Source: Microbaculum sp051390635
GTDB taxonomy: Bacteria > Pseudomonadota > Alphaproteobacteria > Rhizobiales > Tepidamorphaceae
Reading direction: 5' to 3'
Length of the DNA: 64,000 nt
NCBI RefSeq assembly: GCF_051390635.1
Contig: NZ_JBPODT010000001.1
Location: 1,284,793 to 1,348,792, forward strand
The translations under genes and the position numbers were made by a program. The notes beneath the pieces are model-generated. The model ran no database searches. It saw only the letters and a program-made list of their open reading frames with translations, and was not told the origin of the DNA. Positions 28,359-37,597 of the stretch are shown here, one piece after another; the stretch's first letter is position 1, and each line of letters begins with the position of its first letter.

Positions 28359-29390
28359 ATGCCCCGTAAAGCCGCCCCCCTGCTCTTCGCGCTGCTGCTG
28401 GCGGCCTGGTCCGTACCGACGGAAGCCGTGGCGGCCGAGGCGGCCGTGCCGGTCGAGGCGAGCCCCGTCCCCGCCTTCGATGAGGACGATCCGTCGCAAG
28501 CGGTATTCGGCGGCCTGCGTTTTCTCGGCGGCATCGAGGTCGACTCCCCCGACGACCGATTCGGCGGCCTGTCGGGAATCGAGATCTCCGGCGACGGCCG
28601 CAAGGCGCTTCTCGTCGGCGACAACGGCGACCTATTCTCCGCCACCCTCGATTACGACGACGGCATCCTGGCCGGCCTGTCCGACGTCGCCGCCTACCGG
28701 CTGATCGGCGCCGACGGCAAGCCGCTCGGCGACAAGGAGAGCTCCGACGCGGAATCGCTCAGGGCCCTCGGCGGCAACGGCCTCTCCGACGGCGGCGTGT
28801 CGGGCGACTTTCTCATCGGCTTCGAACGCGACAACCGCATCCTGCAGGTCCGCGTCGACGACAACGGCGCGCCGGTCACGGCAAAGCGCCTCGCCCTGCC
28901 CGACGCTGTCGCCGCCCTGCCCGAAAACAAGGGATTGGAGGGCATCGCCGTCATCCCGCCCGGCGCCCCCAATGGCGGCGCCATCGTCACCTTCGCCGAG
29001 AGCATCGTGACGGAGGAACCGGACGTCATTCCAGGTTGGATGATCCGGGATGGAGAGACCCGCGACCTCGGCCTGAAACGCACCTCCGATTTCAACCTGA
29101 CCGATATCGTCGCCCTGCCCGACGGCGACCTGATCGTACTGGAGCGCTATTTCAGCATCTTCTCGGGCGTGGCGATGCGGCTGCGACGCATTTCCGCCGC
29201 CGCGCTCGACGGTCCCCAGCCGATGGAGGCCACCACGCTCCTGACCGCCGGCTCGGCCCGCGAGGTCGATAACATGGAAGGCGTCGCCGTTCACACGGAC
29301 GCGCAGGGCCGCACCGTCCTGACGATCATCTCGGACGACAACTTCAACCTGCTGCAGCGGACGCTGATCCTGCAGTTCGAGCTTCTGTAG
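28359..29390 (+). CDS. Exported esterase-like/phytase-like protein (PF13449 type)
   Basis: 343-residue protein with a signal peptide (MPRKAAPLLFALLLAAWS..., cleavage near AVAAEA) and a beta-propeller-type domain with FGGLSGIEISGDG, LVGDNGDL, KGLEGIAVIPPG and NMEGVAVHTDAQG, the repeats of the esterase-like activity of phytase family. The family is poorly characterised; a periplasmic phosphoesterase is plausible but unproven. It follows cobT by 7 bp; this neighbour is common in rhizobia with no known link to B12. Confidence 0.82.
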   Translation: MPRKAAPLLFALLLAAWSVPTEAVAAEAAVPVEASPVPAFDEDDPSQAVFGGLRFLGGIEVDSPDDRFGGLSGIEISGDGRKALLVGDNGDLFSATLDYDDGILAGLSDVAAYRLIGADGKPLGDKESSDAESLRALGGNGLSDGGVSGDFLIGFERDNRILQVRVDDNGAPVTAKRLALPDAVAALPENKGLEGIAVIPPGAPNGGAIVTFAESIVTEEPDVIPGWMIRDGETRDLGLKRTSDFNLTDIVALPDGDLIVLERYFSIFSGVAMRLRRISAAALDGPQPMEATTLLTAGSAREVDNMEGVAVHTDAQGRTVLTIISDDNFNLLQRTLILQFELL

Positions 29391-29432
29391 AGCGCAATTC
29401 CCCGGTTCCGCTGCCGTCGCGAGAAGCACACG

Positions 29433-29472
29433 TCTCATCCTGAGGAGCGCGGACTCGCGTTTCGAGGACGGC
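29433..29472. repeat. Possible rhizobial REP-like palindromic element
   Basis: The segment CTCATCCTGAGGAGCGCG, a short spacer and CGCGTTTCGAGGACGG resembles the palindromic intergenic units dispersed in Bradyrhizobium-like genomes (CCTGAGGAGC ... TCTCGAAGGATG). Only one copy was seen in the window, so this is recognition by resemblance. Confidence 0.4.
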
Positions 29473-29522
29473 TAACGTGCGGGCACGCCCGGAATCCTAA
29501 CGTCCGGGCACGCCCGGAATCA
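29473..29522. repeat. Two tandem 25-bp units ending at the VUT transporter stop codon
   Basis: Unit one (29473-29497) and unit two (29498-29522) differ at two positions; both contain GGGCACGCCCGGAATC. The last three bases of unit two (TCA on plus, TGA on minus) are the stop codon of the transporter. Confidence 0.85.
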
Positions 29523-30155
29523 CAGCGCCGGATACTCGTCCCGCCTGGCCTCGATGCGCGACCGCAGGAGGTGAAAGGGCCCGAGCATCGCGATCGCGTG
29601 CACGGCCTTCACCAGAAAATCGAACGTCGCCCAGCCGACCCAGACCGGCAGCGTCAGCCCCCAGTAGTCGGCCACGCCGACGCCACTCCCGGCGAAGGCG
29701 AGCGTGAAGAACAGCGCGGTGTCGACGGTCGAGCCGATCAGCGAGGAAACCAGCGGCGCCGTCCACCAGAGGCGCTGGCGCAGGCGGTGGAACACGGCGA
29801 CGTCGATCAGCTGCGCGGTCAGGAACGCGGTTCCCGAGGCGAGCGCAATGCGCGGCGTCGCCAGCACGATCGACAGCACGACGGCGGCGGCGAAACCGAC
29901 ATAGACCACCGTGCGCGCCGCCTTCGGCCCGAAGCGGCGATTGGTCAGGTCGGTGACCAGGAAGGCGAAGGGATAGGTGAACGCACCCCAGGTGAGATAG
30001 TCGGCAAGGCCCCAGGGCGTGAACGGGTACTGGACGAGAATGTTCGAGGCGACGACCACCAGGGCCATCACCCCGATTGGAACGAACAACCCGGACGGAA
30101 TCAGCAACCGGGCCTTGGCCGGCCCGGTTCTGATCTTTTCATCGGAATGCGACAT
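29520..30155 (-). CDS. yhhQ: Queuosine precursor transporter (YhhQ/VUT family)
   Basis: 211-residue membrane protein with about six helices. The VUT family signatures are present: ASNILVQYPF, LTWGAFTYPFAFLVTDLTNRRFG and STVDTALFFTLAF. E. coli YhhQ imports queuosine precursors preQ0/preQ1 for tRNA modification. It lies 43 bp after rpmB on the same strand. I see no preQ1 riboswitch in the short gap. The stop lies inside a tandem 25-mer. Confidence 0.9.
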   Translation of the reverse strand: MSHSDEKIRTGPAKARLLIPSGLFVPIGVMALVVVASNILVQYPFTPWGLADYLTWGAFTYPFAFLVTDLTNRRFGPKAARTVVYVGFAAAVVLSIVLATPRIALASGTAFLTAQLIDVAVFHRLRQRLWWTAPLVSSLIGSTVDTALFFTLAFAGSGVGVADYWGLTLPVWVGWATFDFLVKAVHAIAMLGPFHLLRSRIEARRDEYPAL

Positions 30156-30198
30156 CTCTCGCGCGCCGTCGAAGCGGCGCCGCCGGACAGGCGGCGGG

Positions 30199-30492
30199 TC
30201 AGGCCGCCTTGGCGGCCGTCGCCTTCGTGATGTCCCGCTTCAGCGTGAGCGCCTTGTCGGACAGATCCTCGTCGTGCGCCTTCAGAAGGAACGCATCGAG
30301 ACCGCCGCGGTGCTCGACGCTGCGCAGCGCATGTGCGGAGACGCGCAGCTTGAAGCCGCGGTCGAGCACGTCGCTCAGCAACGTCACGTTGACGAGATTG
30401 GGCAGGAACCGACGCCGGGTCTTGTTGTTGGCGTGGCTTACATTGTTTCCGGTCATGACCGATTTTCCGGTCAATTCACAACGCCGGGCCAT
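30199..30492 (-). CDS. rpmB: 50S ribosomal protein L28
   Basis: 97-residue ribosomal protein L28. Start MARRCELTGKSVMTGNNVSHANNKTRR is the family N-terminus; FLPNLVNVTLLSDVL and LRVSAHALRSVEHRGG complete the fold. GAGGA lies about 10 bases before the ATG. A good promoter is present 85-110 bp upstream on the minus strand. A 7-bp GC stem (30178-30196) follows the stop but lacks a T-run. Longer upstream frame rejected. Confidence 0.97.
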   Translation of the reverse strand: MARRCELTGKSVMTGNNVSHANNKTRRRFLPNLVNVTLLSDVLDRGFKLRVSAHALRSVEHRGGLDAFLLKAHDEDLSDKALTLKRDITKATAAKAA

Positions 30493-30574
30493 GGTACTGA
30501 TCCTCAATTGTCTACGGCCGCCGGAGACGCCGGTGGCCGAGTCTGGCCTTGCCGTGTAGGGATTTCTTCGAAAG

Positions 30575-30603
30575 CGTATAGTAAGCGGGCCGCCAAGCGT
30601 CAA
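30575..30603 (-). promoter_or_regulatory. Candidate promoter of rpmB
   Basis: On the minus strand TTGACG (30603-30598), 17 bases, TATACG (30580-30575). Good spacing and four to five matches per box, about 85 bp before the rpmB ATG. Confidence 0.6.
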
Positions 30604-30717
30604 GCGGGGAGACGGATTCATCGCGCCCCTGTCCACGCCCCACGTTCGGTCGACAGCCCGGCAACCCGCTGTTATTCAGCTCGCCCGGACACGATACGGC
30701 GAGCACGCGTGCAAAGC

Positions 30718-31647
30718 ATGACGGACAAGATCTTCCTGCTGGGCGTTGGGTGCCAGAAGGGTGGCACGAGCTGGCTGCACGACTATCTGAGCGCGCATCC
30801 CCAATGTAACCTCGGGTTCAGAAAGGAATATCACGTCTTCGACGCGATCTTCCTCAACAAAGCCACGGACATCCAGATCCACAGGGAACAACGGCTGAAG
30901 CGGCTGCGAAACCTGCTCTCGAAACAACAACAGGAGAACAGGAAAAAACCGAAGATCGACGCCGCCGAAATCATCTCGGAACTTGAGCGTCTCATGGCTT
31001 TCCGCGAGAACCCCGAGCTCTATGCCCGGTATTTCGACGAATTGCATGCGGGCTCGCCGGGGGTCGGTGTCGTCGGCGACATCACGCCCGCCTACTGCGG
31101 ACTGAGCCCGGAGCATTTCCGATACATCCGCTCGCTGCTGGAGCCCAGGGGCTTCACGGTCAAAGCCCTGTTTCTGATGCGCGACCCCCTCGAGCGCGTC
31201 TATTCGTCCCTGCGCATGAAAATGTACAAGCGCTGGAAGGACGAGTCCGGTCAGGACGAGGAAACGGTGCTGAACCAGCTGTTCTGGGATACCTACAATT
31301 CCCCGAGGACGCAGTTGCGCACCCGGTACGAAAACACCGTCGAAAACCTGGAACGCGCCTTTGACCCCGACAATCTCTTCTTCGGTTTCTATGAATCCCT
31401 TTTCACCGAAGAGACCGTCACCGGCATTACCGACTTTCTCGGCATAGACTATCGCTCCCCCGAGTTCGCGAAGTTGGTGAATTCGACGCCGCGTCGGACC
31501 GGGCTGAGCCAAGACGCCGTGGACGAAACCCGAAGATTCTACGCGCAGACCTACGAATTCTGCCGAAATCGGTTCGGGGCCGACACCATCGCCCGCCTCT
31601 GGGGTGACGCGTCCACCGCCCCCGCGGAAGGGCGCGAAGCCGGCTGA
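30718..31647 (+). CDS. PAPS-dependent sulfotransferase
   Basis: 309-residue cytosolic or membrane-associated sulfotransferase. The N-terminal PAPS loop GVGCQKGGTSWLHDYLSAHP (5'-phosphosulfate binding, about residues 9-28) and the 3'-phosphate motif LFLMRDPLERVYSSLRM (RDPxxRxxS) are both present, with KEYHVFDA between. Bacterial members sulfate lipooligosaccharides, glycolipids or surface polysaccharides; the acceptor is unknown. It stands between rpmB and DUF3108, genes that usually neighbour each other, has more A-rich stretches than they do, and was probably inserted. An alternative GTG start lies 9 bases upstream. Confidence 0.85.
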   Translation: MTDKIFLLGVGCQKGGTSWLHDYLSAHPQCNLGFRKEYHVFDAIFLNKATDIQIHREQRLKRLRNLLSKQQQENRKKPKIDAAEIISELERLMAFRENPELYARYFDELHAGSPGVGVVGDITPAYCGLSPEHFRYIRSLLEPRGFTVKALFLMRDPLERVYSSLRMKMYKRWKDESGQDEETVLNQLFWDTYNSPRTQLRTRYENTVENLERAFDPDNLFFGFYESLFTEETVTGITDFLGIDYRSPEFAKLVNSTPRRTGLSQDAVDETRRFYAQTYEFCRNRFGADTIARLWGDASTAPAEGREAG

Positions 31648-31785
31648 AAATACCGCCTCGCCACGCTGTGGACGAAATTGCGCTATACTGTTCCTTAACC
31701 TTGGCACGAGATTCTGCGCCCCGTAGGGCGTAGCGTTTCCGGCAAGGCCGGTTCTGCCGGCCGGTCAGTATGAGGCGGTAAGGTG

Positions 31786-32655
31786 ATGAAGGCGGGTGCA
31801 TCGTTGGCCGGTCTTGGCGGAAGGTCCGCCTGCGCGGTCGCGTTTGCGGGTCTGATCCTGTCGGCAGGCACGACTTCGGCCGCCGAGTACAAGTTCAAGA
31901 CCGATTACAGTGCCTATCTCGCCGGCGTCCCGGTCGGCAAGGCGACCCTCAGCGGCACATTCGACGGCCCTCAGTACCGTCTCGACGGTTACGGCAAGCT
32001 CACCGGGCTCGCGGGCGCCGTCTACGACTATACCGCCAGCGCCTCCTCGGCCGGTCGCCTGATGTCGGGCGGAACCCAGCCGCGCGCCTTCAGCGTCGAC
32101 GCCACCGACGGCAAGAAGTCCGCCAAGGTCCGCATGACCATGAACCAGGACGGCGTCCGCCGCCTGAAGTTGACCCCGCCCGTGCCCAAGGAGTGGTACA
32201 AGCATCCCAAACGGGTGCAGGTCACCGACGCGCATACCAAGAATACCGTCGATCCGATGAGCGCCCTGATCGTCACCGGCGGCAATACGCCGAACGGGAT
32301 CGACAAGCGCGCCTGCGAACGCACCGTGCCGATCTACAACGGCCGCGAGCGGTTCGACGTGACCCTCGAGTTCCGCAAGGTCGAATCGATCTCCGACAGC
32401 AATGTCCCCGGCGGTCAGGTGCTCGTCTGCGGCGCCCACTACCGCGCGATCGCCGGCCATCGCACCGACAAGAAGGAGGTGGAGATGGCCGAAAAGATCG
32501 ATATCGAGCTGAAGCTCGCCCCGGTCGCCGGATCCGATCTGCTGGTGCCCTACCGCATCTCGATCCCGACGCCGATCGGTCTCGCCGTCATCCAGGCCGG
32601 CGCGACCACGACGACCGGCGCGCTGAACGCGCGCGCAGCAGCGCTCCGCGAATAA
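31786..32655 (+). CDS. DUF3108 domain-containing exported protein
   Basis: 289-residue protein with a signal peptide (cleavage near TTSAAEYKF) and a DUF3108 beta-rich domain: YSAYLAGVPVGKATLSG, YDYTASASSAGRL, TVDPMSALIV and CERTVPIYNGRERFD are typical. The family is periplasmic and uncharacterised. A GTG three bases upstream is an alternative start; both have GAGG at a usable distance. Monocistronic, followed by a 132-bp gap. Confidence 0.85.
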   Translation: MKAGASLAGLGGRSACAVAFAGLILSAGTTSAAEYKFKTDYSAYLAGVPVGKATLSGTFDGPQYRLDGYGKLTGLAGAVYDYTASASSAGRLMSGGTQPRAFSVDATDGKKSAKVRMTMNQDGVRRLKLTPPVPKEWYKHPKRVQVTDAHTKNTVDPMSALIVTGGNTPNGIDKRACERTVPIYNGRERFDVTLEFRKVESISDSNVPGGQVLVCGAHYRAIAGHRTDKKEVEMAEKIDIELKLAPVAGSDLLVPYRISIPTPIGLAVIQAGATTTTGALNARAAALRE

Positions 32656-32787
32656 TCGGCTTACATCCGGCAATCCGCACCTCGGCACCGGCCGCGGCTA
32701 TGGTGCCGACGTAGCGGTGATTGTTGACATGCGGTCAAATCGGCCATTCGTCGATGACAGGAATGCCGCTCCGAGGTTTGCGGCCGC

Positions 32788-33519
32788 ATGAACCGTCTGT
32801 ACGACACAATCGGCCTGAGCTACGCGGATCTGCGTCGACCCGACCAGCGAATTGCCCGGCAAGTCGAAACGGCCCTCGGTGATGCGGAAACCGTCTTGAA
32901 CGTCGGGGCCGGGACAGGCTCCTACGAGCCTTCTGGTCGCAGGATTACGGCTGTCGACCCCTCGGCCAGGATGATCGGGCAGCGATCTGCGTCGGACGCG
33001 ACCGTCATTCAGGCAAGCGCGGAGAATCTGCCCTTCGACGACAATTCGTTCGATGCCGCGATGGCTGTTCTGACCATCCACCACTGGTCGGACAAGGAGA
33101 GGGGCGTCGCCGAGATACGACGCGTGACCCGCGGAAAAATCGTCTTCCTGACCTATGACCCTTCGTTTCGCGGGCTCTGGCTCGCCGAGTATTTTCCGGC
33201 GCTCGTTTCACTGGACGAAGACCAGATGCCCACGATGACCGACTTCGCACGCTGGCTCGGGCCCGTCTCGGTTTCGCCAGTGCCTGTTCCGCACGACTGC
33301 ACGGACGGGTTTCTGGCCGGCTACTGGCGGCGTCCGGCAGCCTACCTCGACGAGAGAGTTCGCGCCGCAATGTCCTGTTTTTGGGCAATGGGCGACGTTT
33401 CGGAGGGACTGGCGAAGCTGGCGAACGATCTGGAAAGCGGAGGATGGGACCGCCGCCACGGACGTTTCGCCGGTCTCGAAGCCCTCGATTGCGGCTACCG
33501 GCTGGTTGAGAGCCGATGA
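32788..33519 (+). CDS. Class I SAM-dependent methyltransferase
   Basis: 243-residue methyltransferase with motif I VLNVGAGTGSYEP (about residues 36-48), TAVDPSARMI for motif II and ENLPFDDNSFDAAMAVLTIHHW for motifs III/IV, the Methyltransf_11 layout of UbiE/small-molecule enzymes. Substrate unknown. It is flanked by non-coding gaps (132 bp before, 439 bp after) and lies within an otherwise conserved core neighbourhood, so it may be a local insertion. The start ATG is taken at the beginning of homology. Confidence 0.82.
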   Translation: MNRLYDTIGLSYADLRRPDQRIARQVETALGDAETVLNVGAGTGSYEPSGRRITAVDPSARMIGQRSASDATVIQASAENLPFDDNSFDAAMAVLTIHHWSDKERGVAEIRRVTRGKIVFLTYDPSFRGLWLAEYFPALVSLDEDQMPTMTDFARWLGPVSVSPVPVPHDCTDGFLAGYWRRPAAYLDERVRAAMSCFWAMGDVSEGLAKLANDLESGGWDRRHGRFAGLEALDCGYRLVESR

Positions 33520-33958
33520 AGTGCCGGAGGTCCGGCAGGTCCCATTCGACCCTCCCGGCTTTCAGCCTGCCGCCTGCCCTTCCCTCGCCATGCCCCCGTC
33601 ACCATCTTCAGACCCAATCGCCGCTGACTGTCGATCTCCACCGACCTGCAATTGTGGATTACCTCCAATCGCGGGTTAACGTTTGACCCGCGCCCAGAGC
33701 CACGCCGCAAACGGCCGAATCCAGATTTCGTAGGACTATGAACGACCTACCCAATATCTTGCCGGGAACGAAACGCGATTCCGTCCGAGTCAGCGATTCG
33801 GCCAGCATTTGTTCTAGGCTCGTTCCACAGATTAACGGCGACCGCGAATCTGTGCCGAAATGGAACGCTGGCGCTTACCTTGACCTCGGTTCGGCCTTTA
33901 CAGCGCCCCGCGAAGATGCGACAGCCGCGCCCTTGAAGTCCCTCGCCCGGGAGGCGTC
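33520..33958. other. Intergenic region without a recognised gene
   Basis: 439 bp. It begins with a short GC hairpin (TGCCGG-AGGT-CCGGCA, just past the methyltransferase stop) without a T-run. A 74-codon frame at 33738-33962 has no recognisable domain and runs into the helicase start; I do not support it as a gene. The end carries the helicase ribosome site GGGAGG (33948-33953). Confidence 0.5.
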
Positions 33959-36900
33959 ATGAGTATCGCGCCGGATGTCGGCCATCATCCCGCGGCGCGC
34001 AGCCGCGCGGTGACGGCCATTTTGGGCCCGACCAATACGGGCAAGACCCATCTCGCCATCGAGCGGATGCTGGGCCACGAGTCCGGCGTCATCGGCCTGC
34101 CGCTGAGGCTGCTCGCGCGCGAGGTCTACAATCGCGTCGTCGACCGCGTGGGCGCGGAAGCCGTCGCGCTGGTCACCGGCGAGGAGAAGATCAAGCCGGA
34201 AAACCCGAAATACTGGGTCTGCACCGTCGAGGCGATGCCACGCGACCTCGACGTCGCCTTCGTCGCCATCGACGAGGTGCAGCTTGCAGCCGACCTCGAC
34301 CGCGGCCACGTCTTCACCGACCGCATCCTGCGCCGGCGCGGCCGCGAGGAGACGCTGCTGCTGGGCGCGGCCACCATGCGGCCGATCCTGACGCGGATGA
34401 TGCCGAACCTGAACGTCATCACCCGCCCGCGCCTGTCGCATCTGGCCTACTCGGGGCAGAAGAAGATCACCCGCCTGCCGCGCCGCTCGGCGATCGTCGC
34501 CTTCTCCGCCGACGACGTCTACGCCATCGCCGAGTTGGTCCGTCGCCAGCGCGGCGGCGCCGCGGTGGTGCTCGGCGCGCTCAGTCCCCGCACCCGCAAC
34601 GCCCAGGTCGGGCTCTACCAGAACGGCGACGTCGACTTCCTGGTCGCTACCGACGCCATCGGCATGGGCCTCAACCTCGACGTCGATCACGTCGCCTTCG
34701 CGGCGCGGCGCAAGTTCGACGGCTGGCAGTTCCGCGACCTCAACCCCGCCGAGATGGGCCAGGTCGCCGGCCGCGCCGGCCGCCACATGCGCGACGGCAC
34801 CTTCGGCGTCACCGGCCGCGTCGACCCGCTCGAGGACGAGCTCGTCGCGCGCCTGGAAAGCCACGATTTCGAGCCGGTACGCATCCTGCAGTGGCGCAAC
34901 ACCCATCTCGATTTCACCAGCATGGAAAGCCTGCACGCGAGCCTGGCCGCCACGCCGCGCGAGGACACGCTGACCCGCGCGCCCGCGAGCGACGACGTTC
35001 TGGCGCTGGAGGCCGTCACCCGCGATCTGGAGATCGCCGACATCGCCAGGGGCCGCGATGCCGTGGAGCTCTTGTGGGACGTCTGCCAGGTCCCCGACTA
35101 TCGCAAGATCGCGCCCGCCAACCACGCCGAGCTGGTCGCCACGCTCTATAGCCAGTTGATGCGCTACGGCCGCATCGACGACGACTGGTTCGCGCGCCAG
35201 ATCGGCCAATGCGACCGCGACGACGGCGATATCGACACCCTGTCCAACCGCATTGCCCATATCCGCACCTGGACCTTCGTCGCCAACCGGCCCGAGTGGC
35301 TCGGCGATCCCGCCCATTGGCAGGAGCGCGCCCGCGCTGTAGAGGACCGGCTGTCCGACGCCCTGCACGAACGTCTGGCGCAGCGTTTCGTCGATCGCCG
35401 CACCAGCGTGCTTGCCCGAAGCCTGAGGGAGAATCCGGCCATGGAAGCCGAAATCGACGCCAGTGGAGACGTAACCGTCGAGGGGCACCATGTCGGCCGC
35501 CTCGAGGGATTGCGATTCACGCCCGACCCGGAAGCCGACGGCCAGCACCTGAAGGCCATCGCCGCCGCCGCGCGGCGTACCCTGACGGGAGAGCTCACCA
35601 CCCGCGCCGAGCGCCTTGCCAAGGACGCCGACGAGGTGATCCAGCTCAGCCTCGACGGCACCTTCACCTGGCGCGGGGCCACGATCGGCCGCGTCGAGAA
35701 GGGTGATTCCGTCCTGAACCCGCGCGTCGTTCTGCTGGCCGACGAACACCTGGCCGGCGCCCCGCGCGAGAACGCCGAGGCGCGTCTGGCCAAGTGGATC
35801 GGCGACCGCATCTCGGCGCACCTCGGGCCGCTGCGCGCGCTCGAAAGCGACGAGGCGATCGCCGGCATGGCGCGCGGCGTCGCCTTCCAGCTCGGCGAGG
35901 CGCTGGGCGTGCTCGAGCGGCCGCGCGTTGCCGACGAGGTGAAGGCCCTGAGCCAGGACGACCGCGCGCTGCTCCGGAAGCACGGCGTACGCTTCGGCGC
36001 CCACCACGTCTATCTGCCGGTGTTGCTCAAGCCGGGTCCGCGCGTTCTCGCCGCCCAGCTCTGGGCACTGCATCATGGCGGGCTGCATCAGCCCGGCTTC
36101 GACGACATCGCCGCCCTTGCCCAGAGCGGGCGCATGTCGGTCGCCGTCACGCCGGGCACCGCGCGAAGCCTCTACCGCGCCTTCGGCTTCCGCGCCTGCG
36201 GCAGCCGCGCGGTGCGCATCGACATCCTCGAGCGCATCGCCGATCTGATCCGCACCGCCCTGTCCTGGCGCCCCGACGGCGACGCCGCCCCGCCCCCCGG
36301 CGCGGTCGACGGCCGCACGTTCCGGATAAGCGAACAGATGACGTCGCTTGCCGGCTGCGCCGGCGACGACTTCGCAGAGATCCTCAAGGCCCTGGGCTAC
36401 CGCAGCGAACGCCGCCCCGCGCCCGCGACGCCGGAGGCGAAAGCGGAGCCGGCACCGCAGACCGCCATTGCCGGGGACGAGGCGCCAACGCCGGAACTCC
36501 CCGTTGCGGAAACCGAAACGGCGACTGCCGACGAAGCCGCGGCAGAGGCGGCGGAACCGTCCGCCGGAACGAGCGTCGACGCTCCCCAGGCCGAGGCCGT
36601 CCCGGACTCAGCGGAGTCGGAGGCGCCGCTATCGGTAGCCCCGGCGCCGCTAATGGCGGCTCCGGAGGTGATGGAACCCGCAACCGCGCCAGCCGAGGCG
36701 GAGCCCACTGAAGCGGCCGCCACGCCAACCGAAGTATCAGACGAGGCCAAAGCGGAAACCCCGGCAGCGCCCCCTGCAGAGACCGCTGCAGCCCCCACGA
36801 CGGCCACCGAGGCCGAAGAGGCCGAACCGACGGAGATCGTCGTCTGGCGCCCCGGCCGCCGGCCCGACGCGCCGCGCCGCCGCAAACCCGAGCAGAAAAG

Positions 36901-37120
36901 CGCGAAGGCCCGCCAGGGCGACGGCAAAAGGCCCCCGCGCGGTGAGGCAAAGGGTCGCAAAGGCGGTCGTGGTGACGGCCGCAAGGGCGACCGCCGTTCC
37001 CGGCCTGACGGCCAGCCGCAGGGCAAGCGCCCGCCGAAGGAGCCGGATCCGCTGTCCCCCTTCGCCGCACTCAAGGACCTGCGCGACACGCTCACCGAGC
37101 GTGGGCGCTCGGACGCGTGA
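33959..37120 (+). CDS. SUV3-type ATP-dependent RNA helicase with long charged C-tail
   Basis: 1053-residue helicase. The SF2 motifs are those of the mitochondrial SUV3 branch: GPTNTGKTHLAIERML (I), VCTVEAMP, AIDEVQ (II, DEVQ), LLGAATMRPIL, FSADDVYAIAELVRR, ATDAIGMGLNLDVDHVAF and QVAGRAGRHMRDG (VI). It probably unwinds RNA in degradation. The last about 250 residues are not conserved: an Ala/Glu/Pro-rich acidic stretch (about 820-955) then an Arg/Lys-rich end. GGGAGG precedes the ATG at 5 bases. The stop overlaps the GTG of the S4 gene, so the two are coupled. Confidence 0.92.
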   Translation: MSIAPDVGHHPAARSRAVTAILGPTNTGKTHLAIERMLGHESGVIGLPLRLLAREVYNRVVDRVGAEAVALVTGEEKIKPENPKYWVCTVEAMPRDLDVAFVAIDEVQLAADLDRGHVFTDRILRRRGREETLLLGAATMRPILTRMMPNLNVITRPRLSHLAYSGQKKITRLPRRSAIVAFSADDVYAIAELVRRQRGGAAVVLGALSPRTRNAQVGLYQNGDVDFLVATDAIGMGLNLDVDHVAFAARRKFDGWQFRDLNPAEMGQVAGRAGRHMRDGTFGVTGRVDPLEDELVARLESHDFEPVRILQWRNTHLDFTSMESLHASLAATPREDTLTRAPASDDVLALEAVTRDLEIADIARGRDAVELLWDVCQVPDYRKIAPANHAELVATLYSQLMRYGRIDDDWFARQIGQCDRDDGDIDTLSNRIAHIRTWTFVANRPEWLGDPAHWQERARAVEDRLSDALHERLAQRFVDRRTSVLARSLRENPAMEAEIDASGDVTVEGHHVGRLEGLRFTPDPEADGQHLKAIAAAARRTLTGELTTRAERLAKDADEVIQLSLDGTFTWRGATIGRVEKGDSVLNPRVVLLADEHLAGAPRENAEARLAKWIGDRISAHLGPLRALESDEAIAGMARGVAFQLGEALGVLERPRVADEVKALSQDDRALLRKHGVRFGAHHVYLPVLLKPGPRVLAAQLWALHHGGLHQPGFDDIAALAQSGRMSVAVTPGTARSLYRAFGFRACGSRAVRIDILERIADLIRTALSWRPDGDAAPPPGAVDGRTFRISEQMTSLAGCAGDDFAEILKALGYRSERRPAPATPEAKAEPAPQTAIAGDEAPTPELPVAETETATADEAAAEAAEPSAGTSVDAPQAEAVPDSAESEAPLSVAPAPLMAAPEVMEPATAPAEAEPTEAAATPTEVSDEAKAETPAAPPAETAAAPTTATEAEEAEPTEIVVWRPGRRPDAPRRRKPEQKSAKARQGDGKRPPRGEAKGRKGGRGDGRKGDRRSRPDGQPQGKRPPKEPDPLSPFAALKDLRDTLTERGRSDA

Positions 37121-37509
37121 GCGACAGCCAGCGCCTCGACAAGTGGCTTTGGCACGCGCGCGTCGCGAAGACCCGGACTCTGGCCGCTTCGCTTGTGACG
37201 AGCGGGCACGTACGGCTTAATCGTGCCCGGATTTCCAAGGCGAGCCAGCCCGTCAAGCCCGGCGACGTGTTGACGGTCGCCCTGCGCGGCCGCGTTCTCG
37301 TTCTGCGCATCGAGGCGATCGCTGAGCGCCGCGGACCGGCGAGCGAGGCGGCGACGCTCTATTGCGACCTCTCGCCGCCCCCGCCCACGCCGGAAGAAAC
37401 GGCCCCCGGTTCGCGCCCGCGCGGCGGCGGCAGACCCACCAAACGCGACCGGCGGCAAATAGACGCCTGGAAAGACGATCTACGCGCCCCAAATGACGAA
37501 GAAATCTAA
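37117..37509 (+). CDS. S4-domain RNA-binding protein (Hsp15-like)
   Basis: 130-residue protein with an N-terminal S4 fold: QRLDKWLWHARVAKTRTLAASLVTSGHVRLNRARISKASQPVKPGD. This pattern is that of Hsp15, which rescues stalled 50S subunits carrying peptidyl-tRNA, or of related rRNA-binding proteins. The C-terminal 40 residues are Pro/Arg rich. It starts with a GTG overlapping the helicase stop (GTGA). Linkage to an RNA helicase and fdxA is conserved in rhizobia. Confidence 0.9.
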   Translation: MSDSQRLDKWLWHARVAKTRTLAASLVTSGHVRLNRARISKASQPVKPGDVLTVALRGRVLVLRIEAIAERRGPASEAATLYCDLSPPPPTPEETAPGSRPRGGGRPTKRDRRQIDAWKDDLRAPNDEEI

Positions 37510-37597
37510 TCCTTCGGCCCGTCTTGAACCGTCTCGACAAAACGGATAGGCACCACCTCCGGCGTACTCTTCCCGCGCATTTCTCGTGGAGCTTCAC

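Noticed and set aside
27155..28645. 496-codon open frame antisense to cobT
   Set aside because: Shadow of a conserved gene with no homology of its own.
30156..30198. preQ1 riboswitch in front of the queuosine-precursor transporter
   Set aside because: The gap to rpmB is only 43 bp and shows no preQ1-I/II core; a GC hairpin there is better seen as part of the rpmB end.
33738..33962. 74-codon frame before the helicase
   Set aside because: No domain, weak ribosome site, and it overlaps the helicase start; judged non-coding.
33875..36088. 737-codon open frame antisense to the SUV3-like helicase
   Set aside because: Composition follows the third-position GC of the helicase gene; no domain, no ribosome site.
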